Assembly: GCA_016192105.1 (NCBI GenBank) | Contig: JACPUV010000007.1 | Coordinates: 124,001 to 188,000, forward strand | Length of the DNA: 64,000 nucleotides | Reading direction: 5' to 3' | Source: Sphingobacteriales bacterium | GTDB taxonomy: Bacteria; Bacteroidota; Bacteroidia; Chitinophagales; Chitinophagaceae | Shown here: positions 26,091 through 34,891 of the stretch, in pieces | Position numbering within the stretch: the first letter of the stretch is position 1 | How the letters are laid out: each line of letters opens with the position of its first letter | The notes under the pieces: generated by a model | The model's database searches: none | What the model was told of the DNA's origin: nothing | Seen by the model: the letters and a program-made list of their open reading frames with translations, nothing else | Translations under genes and position numbers: made by a program

Positions 26091-26633
26091 TTAGTTTTTG
26101 GTTGCCCGGTCGCCCAATGCCTTTTCATACGCTTCCTTATCTTTTACCGGGTGCGGGATCAGCAATTCTTCCTTTTTATAAATAAATCCTTTCCTTCCAT
26201 AATTAGCCGGTGCAAAGGTCTGCGACAGGTAGATGGCGTCTTTCGGACAGGCTTCTTCGCACAACCCGCAGAAAATACAGCGCAGCATATTGATCTCGTA
26301 CCGGGCCGCGTATTTCTCTTCCCGGTACAAATGTTCTTCCCCGGGGAGCCGTTCCGCCGCCTCCATGGTAATGGCTTCTGCCGGACAGGCCACGGCACAA
26401 AGTCCGCAGGCTGTACAGTTTTCCCTTCCTTCCGCATCCCGGTTCAGCACATGCAGCCCCCTGAACACTTTGGAGAAACTCCGTTTCTGCTCGGGGTACT
26501 GTATCGTCGCTTTCCGCTTAAACAGGTGACTGATCGTAATAGCCATGCCCTTCGCGATATTCCAGAGATAAATGCTCTCCAGGAAGGTCATGGGCCTGCG
26601 ATCCACCGTTTTTGCTCTGTTCGTTAATTGCAT
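26091..26633 (-). CDS. nuoI: NADH-quinone oxidoreductase subunit I (two 4Fe-4S ferredoxin)
   Basis: 180 residues. CTACGLCAVACP and CIFCGLCEEACP bind clusters N6a and N6b that hand electrons to NuoB. The N-terminal LESIYLWNIAKGMAITISHLF is the membrane-contacting helix. It is separated from nuoH by a 218-bp gap that contains a tandem heptamer repeat. Confidence 0.97.
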   Translation of the reverse strand: MQLTNRAKTVDRRPMTFLESIYLWNIAKGMAITISHLFKRKATIQYPEQKRSFSKVFRGLHVLNRDAEGRENCTACGLCAVACPAEAITMEAAERLPGEEHLYREEKYAARYEINMLRCIFCGLCEEACPKDAIYLSQTFAPANYGRKGFIYKKEELLIPHPVKDKEAYEKALGDRATKN

Positions 26634-26756
26634 AAAGCTTTACAGCTTTTAAATTTTCGCAAATATATTGTTTATAAGTTCCGGAATCCGGGAAGAATCG
26701 GTTACGCTTATCCGGTTCTCCGCTGATTTCGAACATTCCTTCGTTGTTTTTTCAAA

Positions 26757-26850
26757 CTCCCGGCTCCCGACTCCCGACTCCCAACTCCCGACTCTCCACT
26801 CCCGACTCCCAACTCCCGACTCCCCACTCCCGACTCCCGACTCCCCACTC
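26757..26850. repeat. Tandem 7/8-bp minisatellite between nuoI and nuoH
   Basis: About 12 imperfect units of CCCGACT / CCCAACT / CCCCACT run up to the nuoH stop codon (CTA at 26852). It makes the small frames on both strands here artefacts. It could affect the mRNA between the two cistrons, and its copy number should vary between strains. Confidence 0.9.
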
Positions 26851-26851
26851 T

Positions 26852-27907
26852 CTACCTCCTCAACCACAACATCACCGCCGCACTGATAATCATATTCGCC
26901 AATGCCAGCGGAATCAGCTTCTTCCAGCCCAGGTTCATCAACTGGTCATAACGGAAACGGGGGATGGTCCACCGGATCCAGATAAACACGAAGAGAAAGA
27001 AGGCAATCTTGGCCATCAATACCCCAAAACTAACAAGGGATAACAACCAGGGTTCCAGTCCCCAGGCAGCTTCATTTACAAACGGAATATCATAGCCGCC
27101 AAAATAAAGGGTGGTAATGACCGCGCTGCTAACAAACATATTGATGTATTCGGCAAAGAGATAGAAGCCCAGTTTCATGGAAGAATACTCCTGGTGATAC
27201 CCGAAGTTCAGTTCATTTTCCGCTTCCGGCAGATCAAAGGGAGTCCGGTTACATTCGGCCAGCGCACAGACAAAGAAAATAATGAAGCCCAGTGGCTGGT
27301 AAACCACATGCCATCCGTGGGCTGCCTGGCTGGCCACGATTTCACTCATCTTCAGGGAACCGGTCATGAAAATAACTGCGATCAGGGCCAGTCCCATGGG
27401 TAACTCGTAGGATACCATCTGGGAAGCACCGCGGATCGCGGCGATCAGGGAAAATTTATTATTGGAAGCCCAACCCCCGATCATAATTCCATACACACCC
27501 ACACTCACCACACTGAAGACGATCAGGATACCCATGTCCACATCCGCCACCTGTAAAGGAATGGTTCCGTTCCCGGTAACCACCGGTGCCCCCCAGGGAA
27601 TCACGGTACTGGTAACCAGGGAAGTGACCATGGCAAGCCCGGGGCCTACCAGGAAAAGTATTTTATTGGAAGCCAGCGGGATGATCTCTTCTTTGAAAAA
27701 CAGTTTGCCTCCATCGGCAAGGGGTTGAAAGATCCCGAAAGGGCCTGCCCGGTTGGGTCCGTGCCGGTCCTGCAGCCAGCCGGCCACTTTACGCTCCGCA
27801 TAAGTGGTGTACATGGCAATAAAGAATGAAAGCCCGATGATACAAGCGATCAGTATTGCTTTTTCCAGTATGAACCACAGGTCTGTTGCCAGTAAGTACA
27901 TGTTCAT
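26852..27907 (-). CDS. nuoH: NADH-quinone oxidoreductase subunit H
   Basis: 351 residues, eight or so helices. RHGPNRAGPFGIFQPLADGGKLFFKEE and NRTPFDLPEAENELNFGYHQEYSSMKLG are the hallmark loops that line the quinone site and E-channel. It starts 4 bp after nuoG. Confidence 0.98.
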   Translation of the reverse strand: MNMYLLATDLWFILEKAILIACIIGLSFFIAMYTTYAERKVAGWLQDRHGPNRAGPFGIFQPLADGGKLFFKEEIIPLASNKILFLVGPGLAMVTSLVTSTVIPWGAPVVTGNGTIPLQVADVDMGILIVFSVVSVGVYGIMIGGWASNNKFSLIAAIRGASQMVSYELPMGLALIAVIFMTGSLKMSEIVASQAAHGWHVVYQPLGFIIFFVCALAECNRTPFDLPEAENELNFGYHQEYSSMKLGFYLFAEYINMFVSSAVITTLYFGGYDIPFVNEAAWGLEPWLLSLVSFGVLMAKIAFFLFVFIWIRWTIPRFRYDQLMNLGWKKLIPLALANMIISAAVMLWLRR

Positions 27908-27910
27908 CGT

Positions 27911-29014
27911 TTATTGTTCGTTCTTCGTAAAAGTTTTACTTGTGGCCGGCCCGGGCAGGGCGCTGATATCAACCCGGTTCACCCCGCTCACCTCATGAAT
28001 ATCCATCAGCAGTTTCGGGGTCCTGCCACCCATGACTTCCGGCATGGTTTCTTTGGGCTGCTGTACGCCGACATAGTGTCCCTGTGAGATCACCGAGTGC
28101 CGGTTCACATTGGCCGGTCCTTCGATCACCCAGTCGCTCACCTGCTTTTTATCAAAACGGCAGGTATTGCAGATCCAGCCGGTTTTGCCCTCATAACTTT
28201 TTACTTCACCCCATTCGTCTTTACGGGCAGTTACCCGCAATACCTCATCCCCCCGCTGCCAAAGGGTTACTTTCCCGCAGCATTTGTCGCAGTCACGGTG
28301 TGCCTCCACCGGTTTGGTAAACCAGACCCGGTTTTTAAACCGGAAGGTTTTATCGGTTAAAGCGCCCACGGGACAAACATCGATCATATTCCCGCTGAAG
28401 TCGTTGTCGATCGCCCTGGAGATATAGGTGGAGATTTCGGCATGGTCGCCCCTGTCCAGTATTCCATGCACTCTTTCATCGGTCAGCTGATCGGCCACAT
28501 AGGTGCACCGGTAACAAAGAATACAACGGGTCATGTGCAGCTGGATATACGGACCGATATCTTCTTTCTCAAATGTTCTTTTTTTGAATTCGAAGCGGGT
28601 GCCTTCCTCACCGTGCTCATAACTCAGGTCCTGCAGGTGACATTCACCGGCCTGGTCACAGATCGGGCAATCCAGCGGGTGGTTGAGTAATAAGAACTCC
28701 ACTACCCCGGCACGGGCATCCAATACACGGTCACTGGTGATATTTTTGACCACCATTCCATCCATCACATTGGTACGGCAGGAAGCCACCAGTTTGGGCA
28801 TGGGGCGCGGATCCGCTGTGGATCCTGCAGCCACTTCCACCAGGCAGGTACGGCATTTACCACCGCTGCCTTTGAGTTTGCTGTAATAACACATCGCCGG
28901 AGGTGTTACATCTCCCCCGATCTGCCGGGCGGCATGGAGGATCGTAGTACCCGGTTCGACATCGATCGTGATGTTGTCGATGGTTACTTTGAACAGTTTT
29001 TTATCTTCAGCCAT
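27911..29014 (-). CDS. nuoG: NADH-quinone oxidoreductase subunit G, short form
   Basis: 367 residues. It carries a [2Fe-2S] domain (CYYSKLKGSGGKCRTCLVE), the His-Cys cluster region (HPLDCPICDQAGECHLQD) and a 4Fe-4S pair (CILCYRC, DVCPVGALTDK). A further CDKCCG and CNTCRF set follows. The long molybdopterin-oxidoreductase-like domain of the ~900-residue E. coli protein is missing, and the C-terminus ends cleanly. Short NuoG proteins are known in Bacteroidota, so I read this as natural. Confidence 0.93.
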   Translation of the reverse strand: MAEDKKLFKVTIDNITIDVEPGTTILHAARQIGGDVTPPAMCYYSKLKGSGGKCRTCLVEVAAGSTADPRPMPKLVASCRTNVMDGMVVKNITSDRVLDARAGVVEFLLLNHPLDCPICDQAGECHLQDLSYEHGEEGTRFEFKKRTFEKEDIGPYIQLHMTRCILCYRCTYVADQLTDERVHGILDRGDHAEISTYISRAIDNDFSGNMIDVCPVGALTDKTFRFKNRVWFTKPVEAHRDCDKCCGKVTLWQRGDEVLRVTARKDEWGEVKSYEGKTGWICNTCRFDKKQVSDWVIEGPANVNRHSVISQGHYVGVQQPKETMPEVMGGRTPKLLMDIHEVSGVNRVDISALPGPATSKTFTKNEQ

Positions 29015-29022
29015 TGTATATA

Positions 29023-29053
29023 AGTCAAAATTAAAAAGTCAAAACTAAAAAAA
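29023..29053. repeat. AT-rich inverted repeat, left arm around the four-helix-bundle gene
   Basis: About 31 bp (AGTCAAAATTAAAAAGTC...) that pair imperfectly, at about 27 of 32 positions, with the reverse complement of 29474-29504. It belongs to a repeat family also found at 15412, 30896, 31948 and at the opposite arms. Confidence 0.7.
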
Positions 29054-29060
29054 CCTGACA

Positions 29061-29447
29061 CTATCCTGCTTTCACTATGATCGAAGCGATAATGTTTGAA
29101 ATCTCATCCGCTTCGTTAATTAACTCAACCACTTTCTTTTTATTTGTTTCATCCATCGTGTCTCTTATCAGGCATAGCCAGTATTTTGTTTCATTGGCCG
29201 ATTTCAGTGCAATCAAAAAGTAGTTTTTCCAATCCTTCCTCGTACTGCCGGCTTTCCCTTCCACCAGATTCGCTCCCACCGATGTTGCACTCCTGACTAA
29301 CTGATCATACATCGAATAAAAAACTTTCTCAGAACTGCTCTTCTTCACAAATTCTATAACCGCTCTTGAAAAGTAAAAAGCTCTGTGCCTGATATTGTAA
29401 GGCTTACCGTCCTCATTTACCTCGAGTTCTTCAAAAACCACTTCCAT
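29061..29447 (-). CDS. Four-helix bundle protein (S23/IVP-Avd superfamily)
   Basis: 128 residues, mostly helical: FYFSRAVIEFVKKSS, FYSMYDQLVRSATSVGANLVEGKAGSTRKDWKNYFLIALKSANETKYWLCLIRDT and a last helix pair. This is the signature of the family first seen in 23S rRNA intervening sequences and related to the Avd protein of diversity-generating retroelements. Biochemical function is unknown; no reverse transcriptase is nearby. It is wedged between nuoF and nuoG, flanked by inverted AT-rich repeats that reach both neighbouring genes, as if the gene and its repeats arrived together. Confidence 0.85.
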   Translation of the reverse strand: MEVVFEELEVNEDGKPYNIRHRAFYFSRAVIEFVKKSSSEKVFYSMYDQLVRSATSVGANLVEGKAGSTRKDWKNYFLIALKSANETKYWLCLIRDTMDETNKKKVVELINEADEISNIIASIIVKAG

Positions 29448-29473
29448 ACCTTTAAACCTCTTTCTGCTTTACT

Positions 29474-29504
29474 GTTTTTTACTTTTTACTTTTGAATTTT
29501 TACT
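29474..29504. repeat. AT-rich inverted repeat, right arm around the four-helix-bundle gene
   Basis: GTTTTTTACTTTTTACTTTT and following bases; the reverse complement resembles 29023-29053. It ends at the nuoF stop codon. Confidence 0.7.
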
Positions 29505-30859
29505 TACCCCACCGGCACATGAACCGGATCCGCATAATGACCAATACCATAGTTCCTGCGCACCGCATCTTCCGGATTGGTCACATGCCATTCAAATTCA
29601 TCCCTGAAATGACGGATGGCTGCTGCTACCGGCCAGGCTGCTGCATCACCCAGCGGACAGATCGTATTTCCTTCGATCTTACGCTGTATATCCCACAACA
29701 GGTCAATATCACTCATTTTGCCTTTCCCGTTCTCCAGGTTCAGTAATATCTTTTCCATCCAGCCGGTTCCTTCGCGGCAGGGGGAGCATTGTCCGCAACT
29801 CTCATGACGGTAGAAACGGGCCAGGGTATAGGTATGTTTCACCACACACTGGCTGTCGTCCAGCACAATGAATCCGCCGGAGCCCATCATGGAACCGGTG
29901 GCAAAACCACCATCCGACAGGCTCTCATAATTCATCAGGCGGGTCTCTCCTTTCGCTGTTTTCAGCAGGAGGTTGGCCGGTAAAATAGGCACAGATGAAC
30001 CACCCGGAATACAGGCTTTGAGTTTTTTTCCATTGGCAATACCGCCACAATATTCATCACTGTAAATAAAATCTTCCACGGAAATGGTCATGTCGATTTC
30101 ATACACGCCTGGTTTCCGGATATTACCGCAGGCGGAAATCAGCTTGGTACCGGTGGATTTGCCCATCCCGATCTTCGCATATTCCTCACCGCCTTCATTG
30201 ATGATGGGCACAACGGCCGAGATGGTCTCCACATTGTTCACTACAGTCGGGCAGTCCCACAACCCTTTTACCGCCGGGAACGGAGGTTTGATCCGGGGAT
30301 TGCCTCTTTTGCCCTCAAGGGATTCGAGCAGGGCTGTTTCTTCGCCACAGATATAGGCGCCGGCGCCACGCTGTACATAGATCTCACAATCGAATCCGCT
30401 GCCCAATATATTTTTACCGAGCCAGCCATTGTGTTTTGCTTCCGCAATGGCCTGTTCCAGGATATCCACGATCCAGGCATATTCACCCCGGATATAAATA
30501 AAGGAGGTCCTGGAGCCAAGAGCAAAAGAAGCTGTAATCATTCCTTCGATCAGCAGGTGAGGAATGGATTCCATCAGGTAGCGGTCTTTAAATGTCCCGG
30601 GTTCCGATTCATCCGCGTTTACCACGAGGTAACGGGGAATGCCTTCGGGTTTGGCCAGGAAACTCCATTTCATACCAGTGGGGAAACCGGCACCGCCACG
30701 GCCCCGGAGTCCGCTTTTCTTCACTTCCTCGGTCACCTGGTCGGGGCTCATTGATTTCAGGGCCTTTTCCACGCTGCGGTAACCACCGTGCTGACGGTAC
30801 ACATCGTAGAGACGGATGTTTTCAATGTGCGCCTTGTCTAATAATAATTTACGTCCCAT
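29504..30859 (-). CDS. nuoF: NADH-quinone oxidoreductase subunit F (NADH/FMN)
   Basis: 451 residues. GLRGRGGAGFPTGMKWSF is the NADH-binding loop, GAGAYICGEETALLESLEGKRG the FMN site, and ESCGQCSPCREGTGWMEK with a later Cys in GNTICPLGDAA binds cluster N3. It accepts electrons from NADH and passes them to NuoE and NuoG. Confidence 0.98.
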   Translation of the reverse strand: MGRKLLLDKAHIENIRLYDVYRQHGGYRSVEKALKSMSPDQVTEEVKKSGLRGRGGAGFPTGMKWSFLAKPEGIPRYLVVNADESEPGTFKDRYLMESIPHLLIEGMITASFALGSRTSFIYIRGEYAWIVDILEQAIAEAKHNGWLGKNILGSGFDCEIYVQRGAGAYICGEETALLESLEGKRGNPRIKPPFPAVKGLWDCPTVVNNVETISAVVPIINEGGEEYAKIGMGKSTGTKLISACGNIRKPGVYEIDMTISVEDFIYSDEYCGGIANGKKLKACIPGGSSVPILPANLLLKTAKGETRLMNYESLSDGGFATGSMMGSGGFIVLDDSQCVVKHTYTLARFYRHESCGQCSPCREGTGWMEKILLNLENGKGKMSDIDLLWDIQRKIEGNTICPLGDAAAWPVAAAIRHFRDEFEWHVTNPEDAVRRNYGIGHYADPVHVPVG

Positions 30860-30895
30860 TGTATAATATCTTCTTTCTAAAGAGTCGAACAGAAC

Positions 30896-31020
30896 AAATC
30901 AAAATTCAAAAGTAAAAATTAAAAACCCTGAAATCGGACCAGACTTAAATAGCTGGAACACGCTTTAGGACATTCACTGCTTTTGTTTTTTTTTACTTTT
31001 TGACTTTTAAATTTTTAATT
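30896..31020. repeat. Pair of inverted AT-rich repeats between nuoF and the NTF2-like gene
   Basis: 30896-30927 (AAATCAAAATTCAAAAGTAA...) and 30985-31020 (its approximate reverse complement) enclose about 57 bp. It is the same repeat family as around the four-helix-bundle gene, here without a gene inside. It could fold into a long hairpin in the nuo transcript. Confidence 0.65.
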
Positions 31021-31021
31021 T

Positions 31022-31441
31022 CTACTTCCTTACCGCTTGCCTGGCAAACAACACCCACCTTTTCCCTTTCTTTACCCACACTTCCAGGACCCTTAACTGA
31101 AAATTAAATTCCTTCCCACTCATCGTCGCATTGATATCCGCGATAAAACGGGCATGCGCCATATTGCCGTTCACTTCCACTTTTATACTGTCTTCCCGGA
31201 AATTGTTATATCCCATATAACCGCTTTCCAGGTGCTCAATCAGTTCTTTCTTTGTCTCCACCCAGCCATTGCTATGGCCATAACTCAGTGCCTTGTCCGT
31301 ATGCTGACTGATGGACATTTTGTTTTTGTCAACCAGGGCCTGGTGAAATGCTTTCAGTGTACCGGTCAGCTTTGCTTCCGCTGTTTGTGCTTTTGCAAAA
31401 CCAGTTGTAATTAAAAGAACTATGACAAATAACTGCCGCAT
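31022..31441 (-). CDS. Secreted NTF2-like (DUF4440-type) protein
   Basis: 139 residues. MRQLFVIVLLITTGFAKAQ is a signal peptide. The rest is an NTF2-like cone: an N-terminal helix LTGTLKAFHQALVDKN, a middle with LSYGHSNGWVETKKELIEHLESG, and strands ending LRVLEVWVKKGKRWVLFARQAVRK. Proteins of this fold range from scaffolds to small-molecule isomerases. It starts 3 bp after nuoE and is co-oriented, so it is co-transcribed with complex I, although an exported protein has no evident part in the complex. Confidence 0.8.
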   Translation of the reverse strand: MRQLFVIVLLITTGFAKAQTAEAKLTGTLKAFHQALVDKNKMSISQHTDKALSYGHSNGWVETKKELIEHLESGYMGYNNFREDSIKVEVNGNMAHARFIADINATMSGKEFNFQLRVLEVWVKKGKRWVLFARQAVRK

Positions 31442-31444
31442 GGT

Positions 31445-31945
31445 CTAATTACTTGCCGCGGCAATGCTCCTGCACTCCGCTATGATCGTATCAATCTTTT
31501 CTTTGGTCAGGTGTTCGCGGTAATATTTGCCCTGCTGCATCATGGGTGCGTAGCCACAGGCGCCCAGGCATTCCACGGTTTTCAGGGTAAATAAACCATC
31601 CGTCGTTGTTTCTCCCGGTCTGATGCCGAGTGTGTCAAAAATATACTTCACGATATCATCGCTGCCGTTCAGCATACAGGGACCGGTCTGGCAGACCTCA
31701 AACATATACTTGCCCACCGGTTTCAGGTTGAACATGCTGTAAAAAGTAGCCACTTCATACACTTCGATTGGCTTTAGTCCGAGTACTTCGGCCACATAGT
31801 CCATGGTTTCGGTACTGAGCCAGCCGCCGAATTCCTGCTGGGCAATATGCAGTACGGGGATCAGGGCGCTCTTCTGCTTTCCCTGCGGGTAACGGGAGAT
31901 GATACCCTGTACTTCGTTCATTTTATGGTCAGAAAACTTTATCAT
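31445..31945 (-). CDS. nuoE: NADH-quinone oxidoreductase subunit E
   Basis: 166 residues, thioredoxin-like [2Fe-2S] protein. The cluster ligands are in CQTGPCMLNG and CLGACGYAP. It partners NuoF in the NADH dehydrogenase module. Confidence 0.97.
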   Translation of the reverse strand: MIKFSDHKMNEVQGIISRYPQGKQKSALIPVLHIAQQEFGGWLSTETMDYVAEVLGLKPIEVYEVATFYSMFNLKPVGKYMFEVCQTGPCMLNGSDDIVKYIFDTLGIRPGETTTDGLFTLKTVECLGACGYAPMMQQGKYYREHLTKEKIDTIIAECRSIAAASN

Positions 31946-31947
31946 AA

Positions 31948-32176
31948 AAAATCAAAAGTCAAAATTAAAAAGTCAAAAACCTCAGACTGTATCATTATCA
32001 CAGGCCTGCAACAGTCATTATACCAGCCAGGTATTTTTTTGATTAAACTATTTCAAAAATCATTTTTTTATAACTCACTGTCAAAATTCTATTCGTACCT
32101 CTCTTTTGTGTCTCTCCTTTAAGCCCTCTCTCTTCTTTAGTACTCTTTTTTTACTTTTTACTTTTGAATTTTGACT
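31948..32176. repeat. Inverted AT-rich repeats between nuoD and nuoE
   Basis: 31948-31980 (AAAATCAAAAGTCAAAATTA...) and 32144-32176 (near reverse complement) bracket about 165 bp of non-coding sequence that fills the whole gap between the two genes. Third instance of this element in the operon. Confidence 0.65.
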
Positions 32177-32178
32177 TC

Positions 32179-33402
32179 CTACGCATCGAGCTCACCTGCG
32201 ATCAGGTTCAGCGAACTCATCGTCATGATCGCATCACTCAGCATGGATCCTTTGATCAGTTCCTCGTATGCCTGGTAATACACAAAACAGGGCCGCCGGA
32301 AATGCAGGCGATAAGGTGTTCTTCCGCCATCACTGATCAGGTAGAATCCCAGTTCCCCGTTTGCGGCCTCAATAGAATGGTACACTTCTCCCACCGGGAT
32401 ATTGGTTTCACCCATGATGATCTTGAAATGCCAGATCAGGGCTTCCATCTTAGTATATACATCCGCTTTGGGAGGCAGGTAATATTCCGGTACATCCGCA
32501 TGATAGACCTCTGCTTCAGCTCCTTTGAATTCCTGCACCTTCTGGTAGGCCTGTTCAATAATTCCCAGGCTCTCCCACATTTCTTTTTCCCGGACGAGCC
32601 AGCGGTCGTAATTGTCGCCGGTGGTGCCTACCGGTATGTTGAACTGGAAATCTTCGTAAGAGCTGTAAGGTGTATGCACCCTCACATCATAATCAACTCC
32701 CGCTGCACGGAGATTAGGGCCGGTAAACCCATAATTAAGGGCCCTTTCGGCACTGATGGCACCGGTACCCATGGTCCGCTCCATAAAGATCCGGTTGCGC
32801 TGGAAAAGGTTCTCAAATTCCTTCAGCACTTTGGGATATTCCCGCAGGAACTTTTCCAGTTTCCGAAAAGCGATATCATTAAAATTCCTTTCGAAACCGC
32901 CGATCCGGCCGATATTGGTCGTCAGCCGGGCTCCGCAAACTTCTTCATAGATTTCATAGATCAGTTCCCGGTATTGCATCACATACAGGAAGCCGGTATA
33001 GGCGCCTGCATCCACGCCCACAATAGAATTACAGATCAGGTGATCTGCGATCCGGGCCAGTTCCATGATGATAACGCGGAGATAGTCCACCCGCTTCGGC
33101 GTTTTCACTCCCAGCAATTTCTCGCAGGTGAGATGCCATCCCATATTATTCAGGGGGGAAGAACAATAATTCAGCCGGTCTGTCAGGGTGGTGATCTGCG
33201 CCAGCGGGCGGCGTTCGGCCAGCTTTTCAAAAGCCCGGTGAATATACCCGATGGTTTGTTCGGTGGATACAATCCGTTCCCCATCCAGTTCCAGTATATT
33301 CTGCATCACTCCGTGTGTAGCCGGGTGCGTGGGGCCCAGGTTCAGCGTGGTAGTGGTTTTCTCTATACTCCCTTCCGGTAATTTGATATGATGTTCTGAC
33401 AT
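32179..33402 (-). CDS. nuoD: NADH-quinone oxidoreductase subunit D
   Basis: 407 residues, the 49-kDa-type subunit related to [NiFe]-hydrogenase large subunits. LNLGPTHPATHGVMQNILELDGE starts the quinone-site loop, RVDYLRVIIMELARIADHL and the C-terminal MTMSSLNLIAGELDA are family constants. Separate nuoC and nuoD genes, not a fusion. Confidence 0.98.
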   Translation of the reverse strand: MSEHHIKLPEGSIEKTTTTLNLGPTHPATHGVMQNILELDGERIVSTEQTIGYIHRAFEKLAERRPLAQITTLTDRLNYCSSPLNNMGWHLTCEKLLGVKTPKRVDYLRVIIMELARIADHLICNSIVGVDAGAYTGFLYVMQYRELIYEIYEEVCGARLTTNIGRIGGFERNFNDIAFRKLEKFLREYPKVLKEFENLFQRNRIFMERTMGTGAISAERALNYGFTGPNLRAAGVDYDVRVHTPYSSYEDFQFNIPVGTTGDNYDRWLVREKEMWESLGIIEQAYQKVQEFKGAEAEVYHADVPEYYLPPKADVYTKMEALIWHFKIIMGETNIPVGEVYHSIEAANGELGFYLISDGGRTPYRLHFRRPCFVYYQAYEELIKGSMLSDAIMTMSSLNLIAGELDA

Positions 33403-33516
33403 CGCTGTCTATTGATATTTATTATTTCAATTCAATCTTCAAGAAAGTACCCCGCAAATTGAATTTTCAAATTCCGGAGTGTTGTAAGCCCCTCCTTTGG
33501 AGGGGTTTGGGGAGGC

Positions 33517-34023
33517 CTACCCCCTTCCAAACATTTCGTCATCCTTGTCGATCCGCGTCTGATCCTCCAGCGGGAATTCTTTCCGCAGGGGGAAATAATC
33601 CATTTCCTCGACGTTCAGGATCCGCTTCAGGTTTGGATGCCCCACAAAATTCACCCCCATGAAATCATAGGTTTCCCGTTCCATCCAGTTAGCCCCGGAG
33701 AATAACCCCGTAGCAGTATAGACATCCGGCTGACTGACCGGGGTAAAGATTTTAAAGCGGAGGCGTATATTACCGGCCAGGTTGTGCAGGTGATAGACTA
33801 CGGCCAGTTCGCGGCCGGCTTTGTCCGGGTAATGAACACCCGTAAGATCCGTAAGGAAACGGAATTTCAGCTGCTCATCGTCATAGAGGAAATTCAATAC
33901 TTTAAGGTTCAGCTCTTTCGGGGCTTCAAAACTGAGCAGTCCATAAGATTCTTCAAAACCAGTGACCTGGTCACCGAATTTCTCCGTCAGCCGTTGTTTG
34001 ATTATTTCATTGGTCAGTGACAT
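33517..34023 (-). CDS. nuoC: NADH-quinone oxidoreductase subunit C
   Basis: 168 residues, 30-kDa-type subunit. FLTDLTGVHYPDK, AVVYHLHNL and the diagnostic WMERETYDFMGVNFVGHPNLKRIL precede a C-terminus with FPLRKEFPLEDQTR. It contacts NuoD at the peripheral-arm core. Confidence 0.97.
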   Translation of the reverse strand: MSLTNEIIKQRLTEKFGDQVTGFEESYGLLSFEAPKELNLKVLNFLYDDEQLKFRFLTDLTGVHYPDKAGRELAVVYHLHNLAGNIRLRFKIFTPVSQPDVYTATGLFSGANWMERETYDFMGVNFVGHPNLKRILNVEEMDYFPLRKEFPLEDQTRIDKDDEMFGRG

Positions 34024-34202
34024 ACCTTATTTTAAAATCCAGGATCCGATAAACTCCAGGCGACAAAATCCCGGCAAATCTCATTTTTTATATCAGCACC
34101 AGCTCCGGAGTTTATGCATTGGTGCCTCGTTGAATTTTGGTCCCTGTTATTTTTTGATCCCTGATCCTTCGTTGGATCCGGGCCTCTTGATTCCTGGTTC
34201 TT

Positions 34203-34787
34203 TTATTGAATCCCGTAACTCTCCAGCAACCCTTTATACTGTTCCCCGTTTCTTCTCCGTAAGCTTTCTTTCCCCACCAGGTCCTGTATCCGTAAGATGC
34301 CGTCAATGATCGCTTCGGGACGGGGTGGGCAACCGGGCACATATACATCCACCGGCACCACCTGGTCGATACCCTGCAGGACACTATACGTATCGAAAAT
34401 ACCACCGCTGCTGGCGCAGGCGCCTACGGCCAGCACCCAACGGGGTTCGGCCATCTGCAGGTAAACCTGTTTCACCACAGGGCCCATTTTTTTGGCAATG
34501 GTACCCATCACCATCAGGAGATCACACTGGCGGGGGGAAAAACCTACTCTTTCCGCGCCAAAGCGGCCGAGGTCATAATGCGAACCCATGGTAGCCATGA
34601 ATTCGATGCCGCAACAGGAAGTGGCAAAGGGAAGGGGCCAGATGGAATTTTTGCGGGCCAGGCCAATCACTTTATCCAGTGAAGTGGTGAAAAAACCTTC
34701 CCCCTGGTGACCCTCGGGCATGGGCGCTATACTGATATCCGTTTCAAGCGGTTTCTGAATGAGGTTATATGATACCGGACGAGCCAT
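34203..34787 (-). CDS. nuoB: NADH-quinone oxidoreductase subunit B
   Basis: 194 residues. It binds cluster N2, the last electron carrier before quinone: FATSCCGIEFMATMGSHYDLGRFG supplies the tandem cysteines, and ACASSGG and VPGCPPRPEAI the other ligands. About 180 bp separate it from nuoC. Confidence 0.98.
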   Translation of the reverse strand: MARPVSYNLIQKPLETDISIAPMPEGHQGEGFFTTSLDKVIGLARKNSIWPLPFATSCCGIEFMATMGSHYDLGRFGAERVGFSPRQCDLLMVMGTIAKKMGPVVKQVYLQMAEPRWVLAVGACASSGGIFDTYSVLQGIDQVVPVDVYVPGCPPRPEAIIDGILRIQDLVGKESLRRRNGEQYKGLLESYGIQ

Positions 34788-34891
34788 AAATACGAATTTG
34801 ACAATTTTTCAACCTGCTAACGAACTGTTGATATCATAATCAACAATTTTTTAGTTTTAAAGTTCCACGGATCCCTTGTCACCCTTTCAAA

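Noticed and set aside
26757..26850. CRISPR array
   Set aside because: The units are 7-8 bp, adjacent and without spacers.
29061..29447. Diversity-generating retroelement (Avd) or rRNA intervening sequence
   Set aside because: No reverse transcriptase, template/variable repeats or rRNA gene are in the window; only the four-helix fold is shared.
32164..33381. Long plus-strand frame opposite nuoD
   Set aside because: It mirrors a certain nuoD gene; the translation has no domain and is an antisense shadow. The same holds for 15675-16352 and 19130-20251.
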